From Bog-473 sp963783245 (GTDB taxonomy: Bacteria > Actinomycetota > Acidimicrobiia > Acidimicrobiales > RAAP-2), in NCBI GenBank assembly GCA_963783245.1, contig CAWAMS010000004.1, positions 620,001 through 684,000 of the forward strand: a stretch of 64,000 bases of DNA. Direction: 5' to 3'. Position numbers and translations under genes: made by a program. Shown here one piece after another: positions 18,197 to 28,342 of this stretch. Within the stretch, counting starts at the first letter, position 1; every line of letters starts with the position of its first letter. The notes under the pieces were generated by a model that was not told where the DNA came from, did not search any database, and was given only the letters and a program-made list of their open reading frames with translations.

Positions 18197-19717
18197 GTGC
18201 TGAGCTTCCGGCCGGACGTGGTCGAGTTCGCCGCGTTGGCCAAGGAGCATGCCATCGTGCCGGTGTGGTGCGAGGTCGTGGCCGACACGCTCACCCCGGT
18301 GAGCGCCTTCGCCAATCTGGTCGGCGACGGCGAGGGCTTCCTCTTCGAGTCGGTCGAAGGCGGTGAGCGCTGGGGGCGCTACTCGTTCGTCGGCCGGCGC
18401 CCGCTGGCCACCCTCACGGCCCGGGGCAAGGCGGTGCACGCCGACGGGCGACTCGGTCTCGGCTCCTCCGACGAGGGGATCCTCCAGGCGGTCGAGACAC
18501 TCCTGGACCAATTCCAGTCGCCGACCCTCGACGGGCTGCCGCCCCTGCACGGAGGGCTGGTCGGGTATCTCGGGTACGACGTGGTGCGCGAGATCGAGCG
18601 CCTGCCGGACATCCCCGAGGACGACCTGGGCCACCCCGATGCCGCGCTCGTGGTCATCGGGCAGTTCGCCGCGTTCGACCACTGGCGTCAGCGCATCTCG
18701 CTCATCGACAACGTGGTCGTCCCCCACGGGGACGCCACGGCCGAGGAGCTGGCGGTCGCCTACGAGGCGGCGTGCACCCGCCTGGAGGAGCTGGCCCGCG
18801 ACTGCGCCCGGACGCGGTCGGGGGAGATGGTGCCGGCGCCACGGCAGGGCATCGCATCGGCCGAGGCCAGCCGCACCATGAGCTCGGAGGAGTACCGGGC
18901 GGCCATCGCCATCGCCAAGGACTACATCACCGCGGGCGACATCTTCCAGGTCGTGCTCTCCCAGCGTTTCGACCTCGAGCTCAATGCTGACCCCTTCGAC
19001 GTCTACCGCGCCCTGCGCCTGCTCAACCCCAGTCCCTATCTGTACTTCCTGCGCTTTCCCGAGGTGACCGTCGTCGGCGCCTCGCCCGAGCCGATGGTGC
19101 GCCTGCGCGACGGGATCGTGACCTCGCGGCCCATTGCCGGCTCGCGGCCCCGCGGCGAGAACGAGCAGCACGACCGCCTGCTCGAGGGCGAGCTGGCCGA
19201 GGACCCCAAGGAACTGGCGGAGCACATCATGCTGGTCGATCTGGCCCGCAACGATGTCGGGCGTGTGGTCCGGTTCGGCACCGAGAAAGTCGACGAGCTG
19301 ATGACCATCGAGCGCTACAGCCACATCATGCACATCACGTCGCAGGTCTCGGGCGAGCTGGCCGAGGAGAAGGGACCCATCGACGTGCTCCGGGCGACCC
19401 TGCCGGCCGGGACGCTGTCGGGTGCGCCCAAGGTGCGCGCCATGGAGATCATCGACGAGCTCGAGTCGACCAAGCGGGGGGTCTACGGCGGCGTCGTGGG
19501 CTACATCGACTTCTCGGGCAACATCGACACGGCCATCGCCATCCGCACCATGGTCGTCTCGCCCGACGGGCGGGCCCACGTGCAGGCCGGGGCGGGGATC
19601 GTGGCCGACAGCGATCCGGTCCGCGAGGACGAGGAGTGCGGCCAGAAGGTGCGCGCCCTGCTCGTGGCGGTGACGGCGGCCCGGGTGATGACGGCGGCCC
19701 GGTCGGCGGCGACGTGA
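18197..19717 (+). CDS. trpE: Anthranilate synthase component I
   Basis: Chorismate-binding enzyme making anthranilate with a TrpG glutaminase, which is not seen in the window. It has 506 residues in one intact frame. It has the N-terminal tryptophan-binding region (VSAFANLVGDGEGFLFESVEGGERWGRYSFVG, where the LLES-type feedback motif reads LFES), YLYFLRFPEVTVVGASPEPMV, PIAGSRPRGE, DLARNDVGRVV, HIMHITSQVSG and the C-terminal RAGAG-like VQAGAGIVADSDP. The usual GTRPRG reads GSRPRG here. GTG 18197 follows hisI by 7 bases; the stop overlaps the ygfZ-like GTG at 19714. Confidence 0.95.
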   Translation: MLSFRPDVVEFAALAKEHAIVPVWCEVVADTLTPVSAFANLVGDGEGFLFESVEGGERWGRYSFVGRRPLATLTARGKAVHADGRLGLGSSDEGILQAVETLLDQFQSPTLDGLPPLHGGLVGYLGYDVVREIERLPDIPEDDLGHPDAALVVIGQFAAFDHWRQRISLIDNVVVPHGDATAEELAVAYEAACTRLEELARDCARTRSGEMVPAPRQGIASAEASRTMSSEEYRAAIAIAKDYITAGDIFQVVLSQRFDLELNADPFDVYRALRLLNPSPYLYFLRFPEVTVVGASPEPMVRLRDGIVTSRPIAGSRPRGENEQHDRLLEGELAEDPKELAEHIMLVDLARNDVGRVVRFGTEKVDELMTIERYSHIMHITSQVSGELAEEKGPIDVLRATLPAGTLSGAPKVRAMEIIDELESTKRGVYGGVVGYIDFSGNIDTAIAIRTMVVSPDGRAHVQAGAGIVADSDPVREDEECGQKVRALLVAVTAARVMTAARSAAT

Positions 19718-20750
19718 CCGTCGACGCACGCACGCTCGACGCCCAGGTCGCCGCGCTCCGTCACGGCGCCGGCGCCTTCCTGCTCGGCCGTGATGTCTTC
19801 TCGGTCCGCGGCGATGACGCCGAGTCGTATCTTCAGGGGCAATTGAGTCAGGACGTCCTGGCGCTGGACATCGGGGCGACCGCCGACTCGCTCCTCCTCC
19901 AACCGGACGGGAAGTTGACCGCCCTCCTGCGGGTCACCCGGGTCGATGCGCAAGGTTTCGTGCTCGATACGGATGCCGGATTCGGCGACGCCATGGTGGC
20001 CCGGCTCAAGAAGTTCCTCCTCCGCTCCAAGGTCGAGATCGAGCGCCTCCCGTGGCGCTGCCTGGCCCTGCGGGGCGCCGGCGTCGGCGCCGCGGCGGCC
20101 GGCCTGCTGACCGTGCTCGAGGAGAACGGCGTGCTGCGCCTTCCGTTCGAGTGGAACGGCTGGAGCGGGATCGACCTGCTCGGTCCGAAGGATGTGATCC
20201 TCGACCCGGCCGCCGGAGCCATGCCCGAGGGGATCGTCTCCTGTGACCGCGACGCCGTCGAGGCCTGCCGGATCGTGTCGGGGATCCCGGCCATGGGGAG
20301 TGAGCTCACCGACAAGACCATCGCGGCCGAGGCGGGCCTCGTGGATCGTTCGGTGAGCTTCACCAAGGGGTGTTACACCGGGCAGGAGCTCGTGGCCCGG
20401 CTCGATGCGCGGGGCAACAACGTGCCCCGCCGGCTCGTGGGGGTGATCGGCGGGCCGGTGCCGACGGCTCGCCTTCGGGATGACGCTGCACGCCGGCGCC
20501 GGACCGGTCGGCCCGGATCCGGGGGCGCCGACGGCGCCGAGGCCGCGGTGCCATGAGCGACAAGGTCGTGGGGACGATCACGTCCGCCGCCTGGAGCCCC
20601 GAGCTCGAGGCGTGGGTCGCTCTGGCCTACCTGCACCGGACGGTGGAAGCACCCGGTCCCATACGGGTGCGTTCGGGCGACGGCCTCGGCGGCTCCCATC
20701 CCGGCCCGGGTTGCGCTGCTGCCGTCCCGATCCCGACGGCGCCCGGATAG
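19714..20750 (+). CDS. YgfZ/GcvT-domain folate-binding protein (frames broken near C-terminus)
   Basis: Tetrahydrofolate-binding protein of the YgfZ/IBA57 family, which helps maintain or repair Fe-S clusters in certain enzymes. The signature KGCYTGQELVAR is complete. The N-terminal FSVRGDDAESYLQGQLSQDVLAL is typical of the GcvT-like fold. The intact frame would stop at 20556. Homology instead continues as GMTLHAGAG and then VVGTITSAAWSPELEAWVALAYLHR, implying two net +1 shifts near 20465 and between 20500 and 20553. The end at about 20750 is approximate. It overlaps trpE by 4 bases. Confidence 0.8.
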
Positions 20751-20755
20751 ACCCG

Positions 20756-21166
20756 GTGCGTTCCCCTCCCACCGTGCTGCTGGTCGGAGGGGGCGCCGCT
20801 TACGCACTCGTCGCGGCGTCGACGACACCGTTCACGCTCCCGGCCGACGTGCTCACCGGGCTGGCCATCGTCGGCATGGCGGTGCTGGTGATCGTGTGCT
20901 GGCCGCTCCATGCCCGTGCCGCTGCCCGCGGCACCGCCCGTCCGGTCGCTCACGGCGCGCACCCGTACCTGCCCTGGGTCTTGCTCCTCGTCGTCTTCAC
21001 GGTCTGGGAGCTCTTCAACTACCTGGTCCACGGGAGCCGGGCCGACCATCCGACCTTCAGTTCGATCACCGACGCCAACGACCGCTTCTACCTCCTCAAG
21101 GCACTGCTGTTCTTCGGGTGGATGGCGGCGGGATGGTCCATCGTGCGGCAGGGGGCCCGCCGATGA
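20756..21166 (+). CDS. Small integral membrane protein, function unknown
   Basis: 136-residue protein with four likely transmembrane helices: TVLLVGGGAAYALVAAS, LTGLAIVGMAVLVIVCWPL, LPWVLLLVVFTVWELFNYLV and LLKALLFFGWMAAGWSIV. The stretch between helices 3 and 4 (HGSRADHPTFSSITDANDRFYL) is hydrophilic and has possible charged or aromatic sites. GTG 20756 was chosen because it directly precedes the hydrophobic start. It overlaps the next gene (ATGA), so the two are probably made together. I do not recognise a named family. Confidence 0.65.
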   Translation: MRSPPTVLLVGGGAAYALVAASTTPFTLPADVLTGLAIVGMAVLVIVCWPLHARAAARGTARPVAHGAHPYLPWVLLLVVFTVWELFNYLVHGSRADHPTFSSITDANDRFYLLKALLFFGWMAAGWSIVRQGARR

Positions 21167-21363
21167 GCGTCAGCACGGCGTCGTACGTCGTGTGGGGCGT
21201 GATCGGGGCTCTGGCGCTGCTGCTCTGGTGGCTGTCGTACGTGCGACCCTCGGCGGTGGCGCACCCTTCCGACGTGGTCGGCAAGATCGCCACGCATCCG
21301 GTCGGGCGGGTGGTCCTCGTCGTGGGCTTCCTGTGGCTGGGCTGGCACCTCTTCGCCCGCTGA
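21163..21363 (+). CDS. Two-helix membrane protein (66 aa), DUF6186-like
   Basis: Short protein with two hydrophobic helices, YVVWGVIGALALLLWWLSYV and VGRVVLVVGFLWLGWHLFAR. The GWHLFAR-type end resembles small actinobacterial membrane proteins I associate with DUF6186; that family name is from memory and not tested. ATG 21163 overlaps the stop of the preceding membrane-protein gene. The two could form a small complex. It ends 7 bases before the convergent ddn-like gene. Confidence 0.6.
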   Translation: MSVSTASYVVWGVIGALALLLWWLSYVRPSAVAHPSDVVGKIATHPVGRVVLVVGFLWLGWHLFAR

Positions 21364-21370
21364 GGGGTCC

Positions 21371-21794
21371 TCAGCCCTCCTTGCGGGTGAGGGCGACGAC
21401 GGGGATGACCCGCGTCGTGCCGGCCTCGTAGTCGGCGAACCCGGGCACGAGGGTCTTCTGGCGGTCGTAGATCTCGGTGCGCTTGTCGCCGGTGAGGACC
21501 GTGGCGACGGCGGTGTAGGTGTCGTCCCCGAACTCGACCTGGACCTCGGGGTTGGCCACGAGGTTGTGGTACCAGTCCGGATTGGTGGGCGCGCCGGCCT
21601 TGGAGGCGAAGACGTAGAGCGTCTTGTCGTCCTCGACCAATGCGGCCAGGGGGTTGACCCTGGGCTGGCCCGACTTCGCGCCTTTCGTGGTGATGATCGA
21701 CCATCGGCATGCCGGCGAATCCGCCGCCGACCTTGCCGCCGTTGGCCCGGAACTCGTCGATGATGGTCTGGTTGAAGTTGGTCATATCGGTCAT
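21371..21794 (-). CDS. Deazaflavin (F420)-dependent nitroreductase-family protein
   Basis: About 140 residues in the DDN-like split-barrel family, whose members bind F420 or related cofactors in actinobacteria. Blocks are FNQTIIDEFRANGGKVGG, VIITTKGAKSGQPRVNPLAAL, LYVFASKAGAPTNPDWYHNLVANPEVQVEFG and DYEAGTTRVIPVVAL, all characteristic. A net +1 shift near 21699 is an extra G in ATGGTC-G-ATCATC. It is on the opposite strand inside the trp region, between a membrane-protein pair and trpC. Start ATG 21794 or 21785. The substrate is unknown. Confidence 0.82.
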
Positions 21795-21853
21795 GGGAGC
21801 GAGCGTAACCGCAGGTCCGGTCATTCGATGCTGCCCCGCTACGCTGGGCTGTC

Positions 21854-22647
21854 ATGCCCTCCTACCTGGCGGACATCCTCGCCACGCATCGAGCCGACGC
21901 TCGCGGCGATGGCCGTGACGTCGACGAATTGGCCGCGCATGCCAGCTCGCTGCGGCGGACGCCGCCCCGGGACTTCACCGCGGCACTGCGGGGGAGGGGC
22001 TGGCATGCATCGCCGAGATCAAGCGCCGTTCGCCGTCCAAGGGTGATCTCGACCCTGATCTGCAACCCGACCTGGTGGCCAAGGACTATGTCGTCGGCGG
22101 TGCGGCCTGCCTCTCGGTACTGACCGATGCGCGCTACTTCGGCGGTTCGGTCGACGACCTTCGCGCCGCCCGGGGGGCCTGCGACCTGCCGGTCCTGCGC
22201 AAGGACTTCACCGTGTCGGAGCTCGACGTCGTCGACGCCGCCCTCATGGGGGCCGACGCCGTACTGCTGATCGCCGCCGCGCTCAGTGACGGGGAGCTCG
22301 GGCGGTTCTCCGCACGGGCGACCGCGCTGGGACTGGCGGCGTTGGTCGAAGTGCACGACGACGTCGAGCTGGGGCGGGCCCTCGAGGCGGGGGCGCGCCT
22401 GGTCGGGGTCAACCAGCGGGACCTGCGCACGTTCGCCGTCGACGAGGACCGGGCGGCTTCCCTGGCCGCCCGCATTCCCGCTGACGTGGTGGCGGTGGCC
22501 GAGTCGGGCATCCGGGACGGTGACGACGCCCGCCGGCTCGCCGACGCGGGCTACGACGCCATTCTCGTGGGCGAGACGTTGGTGCGGGCCGGCGATCGCG
22601 CCACTGCGCTGCGGTCACTCGTCGGCTACCCGGTCGCAGCCCGATGA
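21854..22647 (+). CDS. trpC: Indole-3-glycerol phosphate synthase (frame break)
   Basis: TIM-barrel enzyme closing the indole ring in tryptophan synthesis. N-terminal SYLADILATHRADAR, then CIAEIKRRSPSKGDLDPDL with the catalytic Lys and Glu, LPVLRKDFTVSELDVVDAALMGADAVLLIAAAL, VGVNQRDLRTF, VAVAESGIRDGDDARRLADAGYDAILVGETLVRAG. A net -1 shift near 21990 sits in a G run: adding one G gives ALRGEGLACIAEIK. The repaired length is about 264 residues. The stop overlaps trpF ATG 22644. It is divergent from the ddn-like gene with a 59-base gap holding the promoter. Confidence 0.94.
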
Positions 22648-23330
22648 GCGGCCACCTCTTCGTCAAGATCTGCGGCGTCACGTCCGAGGCGGACGCACTC
22701 CTGAGCGTGAGCCTGGGCGCCGACGCGGTCGGGTTCATCTTCGCCCCCTCGTCGAGGCAGATCTCGGTGCAGCTGGCCGGCGACATCGCCAAGCGCCTGC
22801 CGCCGGAAATCCTGACCGTCGGGGTCTTCCGGGACGAGGCACCGCAGCATGTCGTGGAGAAGGTGCAGCGCGCCGGCCTGGGTGCCGCACAGCTCTCCGG
22901 GCACGAGTCGGCGCAGCACACGGCCTGGATCCGCGCCAGGCTCCCGCTCGTCATCAAGGCGTTTCCCGCCGGCGACCGCACCATCAGCCGCTTCGCCGAG
23001 TTCGGCGCCGACTATCTGATGATCGACGGTGCGAGCCCCGGGTCGGGCGAGGTCTTCGACTGGCGCCTGGCCGAGGGCGTCGCCGACCCGACCCGCATGA
23101 TCGTGTGCGGCGGCCTCCGCCCCGACAACGTCGCCCAGGCCGTGGCCCACCTGCGTCCCTTCGGGGTCGACGTCTCGACCGGGGTGGAGGTGTCCCCGGG
23201 CCGCAAGGATCCGCTGAAGGTGCGTGATTTCATCGTCAACGCCCGGGCCGCGGCGCGCGACGTGGAGACCCGTGACCATCTCGGCGCTGCCCCCGGTGAC
23301 GACGAGCCCTACGACTGGCGGGATGCGTGA
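22644..23330 (+). CDS. trpF: Phosphoribosylanthranilate isomerase
   Basis: TIM-barrel isomerase of the third tryptophan step, 228 residues in an intact frame. It starts FVKICGVTSEADAL with the catalytic Cys, then ADAVGFIFAPSSRQIS, VGVFRDE, AAQLSGHES, and ends LRPDNVAQAVAHLRPFGVDVSTGVEVSPGRKDPLKV with the Asp and phosphate-binding Gly. A discrete trpF is noteworthy because many actinobacteria lack it and use the dual enzyme PriA. Overlaps trpC and trpB by 4 bases each. Confidence 0.94.
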   Translation: MSGHLFVKICGVTSEADALLSVSLGADAVGFIFAPSSRQISVQLAGDIAKRLPPEILTVGVFRDEAPQHVVEKVQRAGLGAAQLSGHESAQHTAWIRARLPLVIKAFPAGDRTISRFAEFGADYLMIDGASPGSGEVFDWRLAEGVADPTRMIVCGGLRPDNVAQAVAHLRPFGVDVSTGVEVSPGRKDPLKVRDFIVNARAAARDVETRDHLGAAPGDDEPYDWRDA

Positions 23331-24516
23331 TGACGAGTTTGATGAGCGAGCCAGGTTCGGACGGGCGCTTCGGTGACTTCGGCGGACGCTTCGTCCCCGA
23401 GTCGTTGATGCCGGCCTGCCTCGATCTCGAGCAGGCCTTCAAGGAGGCCTGGGCCGATCCGGCGTTCCACCGGGAGCTCGACGACCTGCTGGCCCACTAC
23501 GGCGGGCGCCCCACGCCGGTCACACGCTGCCCGCGCCTCTCCGAGAAGCTGGGCGTGCGGGTGCTCCTCAAGCGCGAGGACCTGGCGCACACCGGCTCGC
23601 ACAAGATCAACAACGTCGTCGGTCAGGCGCTGCTCACCCGGCGCATGGGCAAGACGCGCATCATCGCGGAGACCGGGGCCGGGCAGCACGGGGTGGCGTC
23701 GGCCACGGCGGCGGCGCTGTTCGGTCTCGAATGCACCGTGTTCATGGGGGAGGTCGACATCAAGCGCCAGGAGCTCAACGTCTTCCGGATGGAGCTGCTG
23801 GGCGCCGAGGTGCGCCCGGTGACCTCGGGCAGCCGCACCTTGAAGGACGCGGTGAACGAGGCCATGCGCGAGTGGGTGGCCTCGGTCGAGCGCACGCACT
23901 ACTGCCTGGGCTCGGTCATGGGCCCGCACCCCTTCCCCTACATGGTCCGCGAATTCCAGCGCGTGGTCGGCGACGAGGCGCGTGGCCAGTGCCGGACGAT
24001 CCTCGACGGCGCCGACCCCGACGTCGTGGTGGCGTGCGTCGGCGGGGGGTCGAATGCGGCGGGGACGTTCGCCGGCTTCGTGGATACACGGGCGCGGCTG
24101 GTGGGTATCGAGGCGGCCGGAGGCGCGGCGATCACCAACGGGATCCCGGGCGTGCTGCACGGCATGCATTCGAAGCTGCTGCAGGACGAGGCCGGTCAGA
24201 TTCTGGAGGCGGAGTCGATCTCGGCCGGGCTCGACTATCCCGGGACTGGGGCCCGAGCACGCCCACCTGGCCGCCATCGGCCGGGCCGAGTACAACACGG
24301 CCAACGATGCCGAGGTGCTCGAGGCGTTCAAGTTGCTGTCGCACACCGAGGGCATCATCCCGGCACTCGAGTCGGCGCACGCCGTGGCGTGGGTGTCCCG
24401 GGCCGCCGGGACCGCCGGCCCTGCCGGCGGGCTCGACCGTCCTGATCACGCTGTCGGGTCGGGGCGACAAGGACGTGGCCCAGGTGCGCGAGATCCTCGG
24501 ACGCGCCCGTGCATGA
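23327..24516 (+). CDS. trpB: Tryptophan synthase beta chain (two frame breaks)
   Basis: PLP enzyme joining indole and serine. The PLP lysine is in LAHTGSHKINNVVGQALL; AETGAGQHGVASATAAALFGL, VACVGGGSNAAGTFAGF and SAGLDYPG are canonical. The conserved GLDYPG-LGPEHA is interrupted by one extra A at 24245, an unambiguous single-base insertion because both flanks are invariant. A second net +1 shift lies near 24400-24420, before STVLITLSGRGDKDV. The repaired length is about 396 residues. The stop overlaps trpA (GTG 24509). Confidence 0.95.
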
Positions 24517-25280
24517 GCTCGAAGCATCGCTACGGGCGAAGCGGGGGAGCGGCCGCAAGCTCTTGATCCCCTACCTCATGGGGGGCATGACGGACGACTG
24601 GGAGCAGTCGCTCGCCGCCGTGGTGGCGGCCGGCGCCGATGCGGTCGAGGTCGGCATCCCCTTTTCGGACCCCATGATGGACGGGCCGGTGATCCAGGAG
24701 GCGGCGCTGAAGGCGTTGGGGCGGGGGACGGTGCCCGACCAGGTGCTCGACGGCATCGCCCGGGCCGAGGCCCCGGTCCCCGTGGCCGTCATGACGTACT
24801 ACAACATCGTCTACCGGGCGGGCCACAAACGCATGGCCAACTCCCTGATGACGGCGGGTGTCGAGCGGGGCGATCATCCCCGATCTCTCGCTCGAGGAGA
24901 TCGCCCCCTGGGCGGAGGAGGCCGATGCGGCCGGGGTGGAGACCGTGCTGCTGGTGGCGCCGTCGAGCCCCGAGGACAGGGTGGCCCGCCTCTGTGCCCG
25001 GGCCCGGGGCTTCGTCTATGCGGTGGCCCGCATGGGGGTCACCGGCGAGCGGGCGGATCTGGGCGACGAGGCGCGCCTGGTGGTCGAGCGGATCCGCCGC
25101 CACACCGACATGCCTGTCTGCGTCGGCGTCGGTGTCTCGACACCCGAGCAGGCCGCCGAGGTGTGCGAGGTGGCCGACGGGGTCGTGGTCGGGTCGGCAC
25201 TGGTGCGCCGCCTCTTGGCCGGCGGCGGTCCCGAGGCGGCGGCGGAGTTCGTCGGCTCGCTCCGCCAGGCCATCGACTGA
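24509..25280 (+). CDS. trpA: Tryptophan synthase alpha chain (one frame break)
   Basis: TIM-barrel subunit releasing indole to TrpB. It starts LLIPYLMGG, and VEVGIPFSDPMMDGPVIQEAALKAL contains the catalytic Glu. Next come MTYYNIVYRAG, IIPDLSLEE with the catalytic Asp, GFVYAVARMGVTG and VGVGVSTPEQAAEV. A net +1 shift near 24863 occurs in AGVSGAIIPDL, where one extra base turns SGAII into ERGDH. About 256 residues. GTG 24509 gives the usual short N-terminus. It ends 1 base before the convergent CoA-transferase stop. Confidence 0.94.
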
Positions 25281-25281
25281 C

Positions 25282-27635
25282 TCAGGGGCGGATGGCTCCA
25301 CCGGCACGCAGGTCGGCGATCTCGCCGGGCCCGAGCCCCATGGCGCGCAGGATGCTCCCGGTCTGCGCGCCGAGGTCGGGTGCCAACCGGTGGGGTGGGT
25401 TCGTACACCCACTGACCCGCACCAGCTGGGCGAGTTCACGGACGTTCCCTTTGGTCGGATGGCGACACTCGGCCACCCGACCCGTCCGGCGGTTCTCCGG
25501 ATCGTTCAAGAACGCGTGCGTGTTGCGTCCCACGGGCTCGACGGCGGGCACCCCGCGGCCTCGAACGTGGCGAGCCAGGTCGCCGTCGCCCGCTCCTCGA
25601 TGCGGGCGGCCATGAGGTCGGCCACGTCGGCGCGGTCGGCGAGGCCGGACACGTCCAGCCCGAGCACCCGGGCCAGCGCGAGGATCTCGTCCTCCTCGAG
25701 CGCGGCGAGACAGATCCAGCCGTCGGCCGTCCGGTACAGCCTCTCGAACGGTCCGGAGCCGTACTGCAGGGTGTCGAGCCGGCCGGCGCCGGACACCTCG
25801 CCCCCCGCCCGCCGCACGATGTGCGCCACGTGGGACATCGTGGCGTTCAACTGCGGGTTCTCGATGTACATCCCTTGTGCGGTCCGGCGCCGGTGCAGCA
25901 GCCCCATCAGGATGCAGGCCGCACCGAGCATGCCGTTGCCCGGATCTTCGTTGCAGGGCGTCGGGAGGGGTTCGTTGTAGCGTCCGGCGGCCTCGAAGGT
26001 GACGCCGACGTAGCCGGACATCATCGGGGCGAAGCTCTGGCGGAGCATGTCCGGACCGCCGGAGCCCCAGCCCGGAGCGTAGAGATAGACCACCTCGGGG
26101 TGGGTGTGGCGAATGTCGTCGTAGGCCAGCCCGAGGCGCTCGGCCGCTCCGGGGCGCAGATTGTGGTGGACGACATCGGCCCACTCGAGCAGGGCCTCGA
26201 CGGCGCCCTGCACCCCGGGAGCCTTGAGATCCATGGCCAGGGACCGCTTTCCGGCCTGGGCCGGGAAGAAGCATTGGTCGATCCCCCGAAGCTGGTCGCC
26301 CTGGGTGGGTTCGAGCTTGATGACGTCGGCCCCGAGGTCGGCCAGCAGGCGTGAGGAGTACGGCCCGGCGAAATAGGCGCCGAGATCGAGGATCTTGACG
26401 CCCTCGAGCAGGGGCCCGCCGTTCTGAGCCGGCGCGCCGGGTCCGCTCGGGTGAGTGGTGCCCCGGCCGACGAAGGGATGCGTGGTCCCAGGCGGCTCCG
26501 AGGTGCTGCCCCGGCGTCGGGGCGGGGGTGAGAGTCGACTGGGCCGAGCGAAGGGAACTTGGCGGCCGGCGCCACCTGCTGCACCAGCCCGAGGACGGGA
26601 TCGTCGATCTCCACGACCATCTGGTTGTGCCGCGCCTGCGGCTGGTCGAACACCTCGCCCGGCTGGCAGGTGCTCGATGGCGCACACTTCGGCCTGGCGC
26701 AGCACCTCGACCCAGTGCGCGCGCGGCTCGGCGGCGATGCGACGGTGGAGCTCGGTCTCGAGCAGCGTCGCCTGCTCCTCGGTGAGTGGTGCGCCCATGT
26801 CGAGGCCGCTCGCACTGGGCGGGATGCGGTCGTCGAGCTCCAGCACCTGCATCAGGCGCCCGAAGGCGCCGACGCGCGCCCGTGTGGATGCCGATGTACC
26901 GACCGTCGCTGCAGACGAAGGAGCGGGTGACGAGCCGGGTGCCGGCCGTGGAACTCTGCCCCACTCCATTGGCTCCCTGGGCCGCCAGGGCGGCCACCGA
27001 TGCGTCGGACTCGCTCCAGAGCATGGAGTGGTAGGCCAGCGCACCGTCGAGCAGCGACGTGTCGACATGCCGGCCGGCGCCGTCGGAGGACCGGCGGTAG
27101 AGGGCGGCCAGCGTGCCGAGGAAGGCCAGGTAGGCCGCGCCGAGGCCGGCCTGGGGCAGCCCTTCGAAGATCGGGCCCTCGCGGTGGCCGGCCTGCTCGG
27201 CCATGGTGCCCACCAGTGCATGCACCAGGGCTTCGCGGGCGGCGACGTCGCGGTAGCGGACCGTCGCGGCCAAAGCCGGTGATGGCACACGTGACGAGTC
27301 CCGGATTGACCGGCCGCAGGTCGTCGGGGCCCAGACCGAGTGCCGCGCGGCGGCGGCGCCGGGTCCCACGTCTCCACGAACACGTCGGCCTCGGCCAGCA
27401 GCGCGAGGAGTTGGTCCCGCTGCGGCGGGTCATCGAGGTCGAGGATCACGCTGCGCTTGTTCCGGTTGAACACGGAGGCGCCCTCGGGGGACCGGTGGCG
27501 TAGCGGGCTCCCGCCCGGAGGCTCGATCCAGACCACGTCCGCCCCGTACGCAGCCATCAGCCCGCTCGCCCGGAGACCGGCCATCGTCACCGAGCAGTCG
27601 ACGACACGCAGTCCCTCGAGCGGGCCTCGCGTCAT
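25282..27635 (-). CDS. Tandem-domain CoA-transferase family III (CaiB/BaiF type), many frame breaks
   Basis: Two CaiB/BaiF domains in one reading unit of about 784 residues. Domain 1 has LEGLRVVDCSVTMAGLRASGLMAAYGADVVWIEPPGG, FNRNKRSVILDLD and GRHVDTSLLDGALAYHSML. Domain 2 has EGVKILDLGAYFAGPYSSRLLADLGADVIKLEPTQGD, GKRSLAMDLKAPG and NEDPGNGMLGAACILMGLLHRRR. Family enzymes use a catalytic Asp. Domain 2 has one in NEDPGNG, but the matching part of domain 1 reads LPQAGLG and has none. About six net +1 shifts fall between 26450 and 27350, and one -1 near 25553. ATG 27635 was chosen by homology. It may be acyl-CoA transferase or racemase-like; the substrate is unknown. Confidence 0.78.
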
Positions 27636-27687
27636 CGCCCACGATCGCCGTGCGGCGCGCCCGCCTGCCGTGCCGTAGGGTCTGGCT

Positions 27688-28340
27688 ATGACTGAGGCGA
27701 CACAGTTCACGATCGGGGCCAAGGTCACTTGCAGCGACGGCGAGTGCGGTGCGGTGATCCGCCTGGTCGTCAATCCGCTCTTGCGGCGAAGTGACGCACA
27801 TCGTGGTCGAGCCCAAGCATCGGGAGGGCATCGGCCGGCTGGTGCCGCTCACGCTCGTGGCGTCTTCGTCCGAGACGGTCGCGCTCAGCTGCACCCTGGC
27901 CGAATTCGAGGCGCTCGACTTCGCCGAAGAGACCCACTTCTTGCCGGGCAGCGGCCTCCAACCCGACTTCACGTCCGAGTGAGGTCCTGGTGCTGCCGTA
28001 CTACGGACTTGGCCCGGGCAACGTCACGCCGCCGGTGACGACGGACACCTTGCCGTTGGGGGAGGTGGCCGTGCGCCGGGACGAGATCGTCGCATGCCAC
28101 CGGACGGCGAGATCGGGCGGGTGCAGGGACTGGTGATCGAGCCGGTCAACCATCACGTGACGCACGTCCTCCTCCAGGAGGGCCACCTCTGGGGGCGCAA
28201 AGAAGTGGCGATCCCCATCGGAGCCGTCATCGCGATCGAGAAGGGCTCGGCTACGGCTCGAGCCTCACCAAGCAGGAGGTGGAGGATCTGCCGGCCGTGG
28301 ACGTCCATGATCCTGACGGGCACCGCCCCGGCCGACCTGA
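27688..28340 (+). CDS. PRC-barrel-domain protein, two copies (frames broken)
   Basis: Two PRC-barrel-like modules of about 90 residues each. The first reads IGAKVTCSDGECGAVIRLVVNPLL then GEVTHIVVEPKHREGIGRLVPL. The second has ATDGEIGRVQGLVIEPVNHHVTHVLLQEGHLWGRKEVAIPIGAV. PRC domains occur in the photosynthetic reaction-centre H subunit and in RimM and mediate protein contacts. Net +1 shifts fall near 27784, 27980, 28092, 28102 and 28250. The one at 27980 creates a false TGA after TSE. Without it the frame runs on as EEVLVLPYYGLGPGNVTPPV. The stop near 28340 is approximate. It is convergent with fabF. Confidence 0.68.
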
Positions 28341-28342
28341 GC

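Noticed and set aside
17915..19729. A 604-residue open frame on the minus strand
   Set aside because: It lies exactly opposite intact trpE and hisI, has no domain pattern and reflects the lack of stops in GC-rich antisense DNA.
27980..27982. TGA after TSE as the end of a short PRC-barrel protein
   Set aside because: The following frame continues the same family pattern if one T is removed, so the stop is probably created by an extra base.
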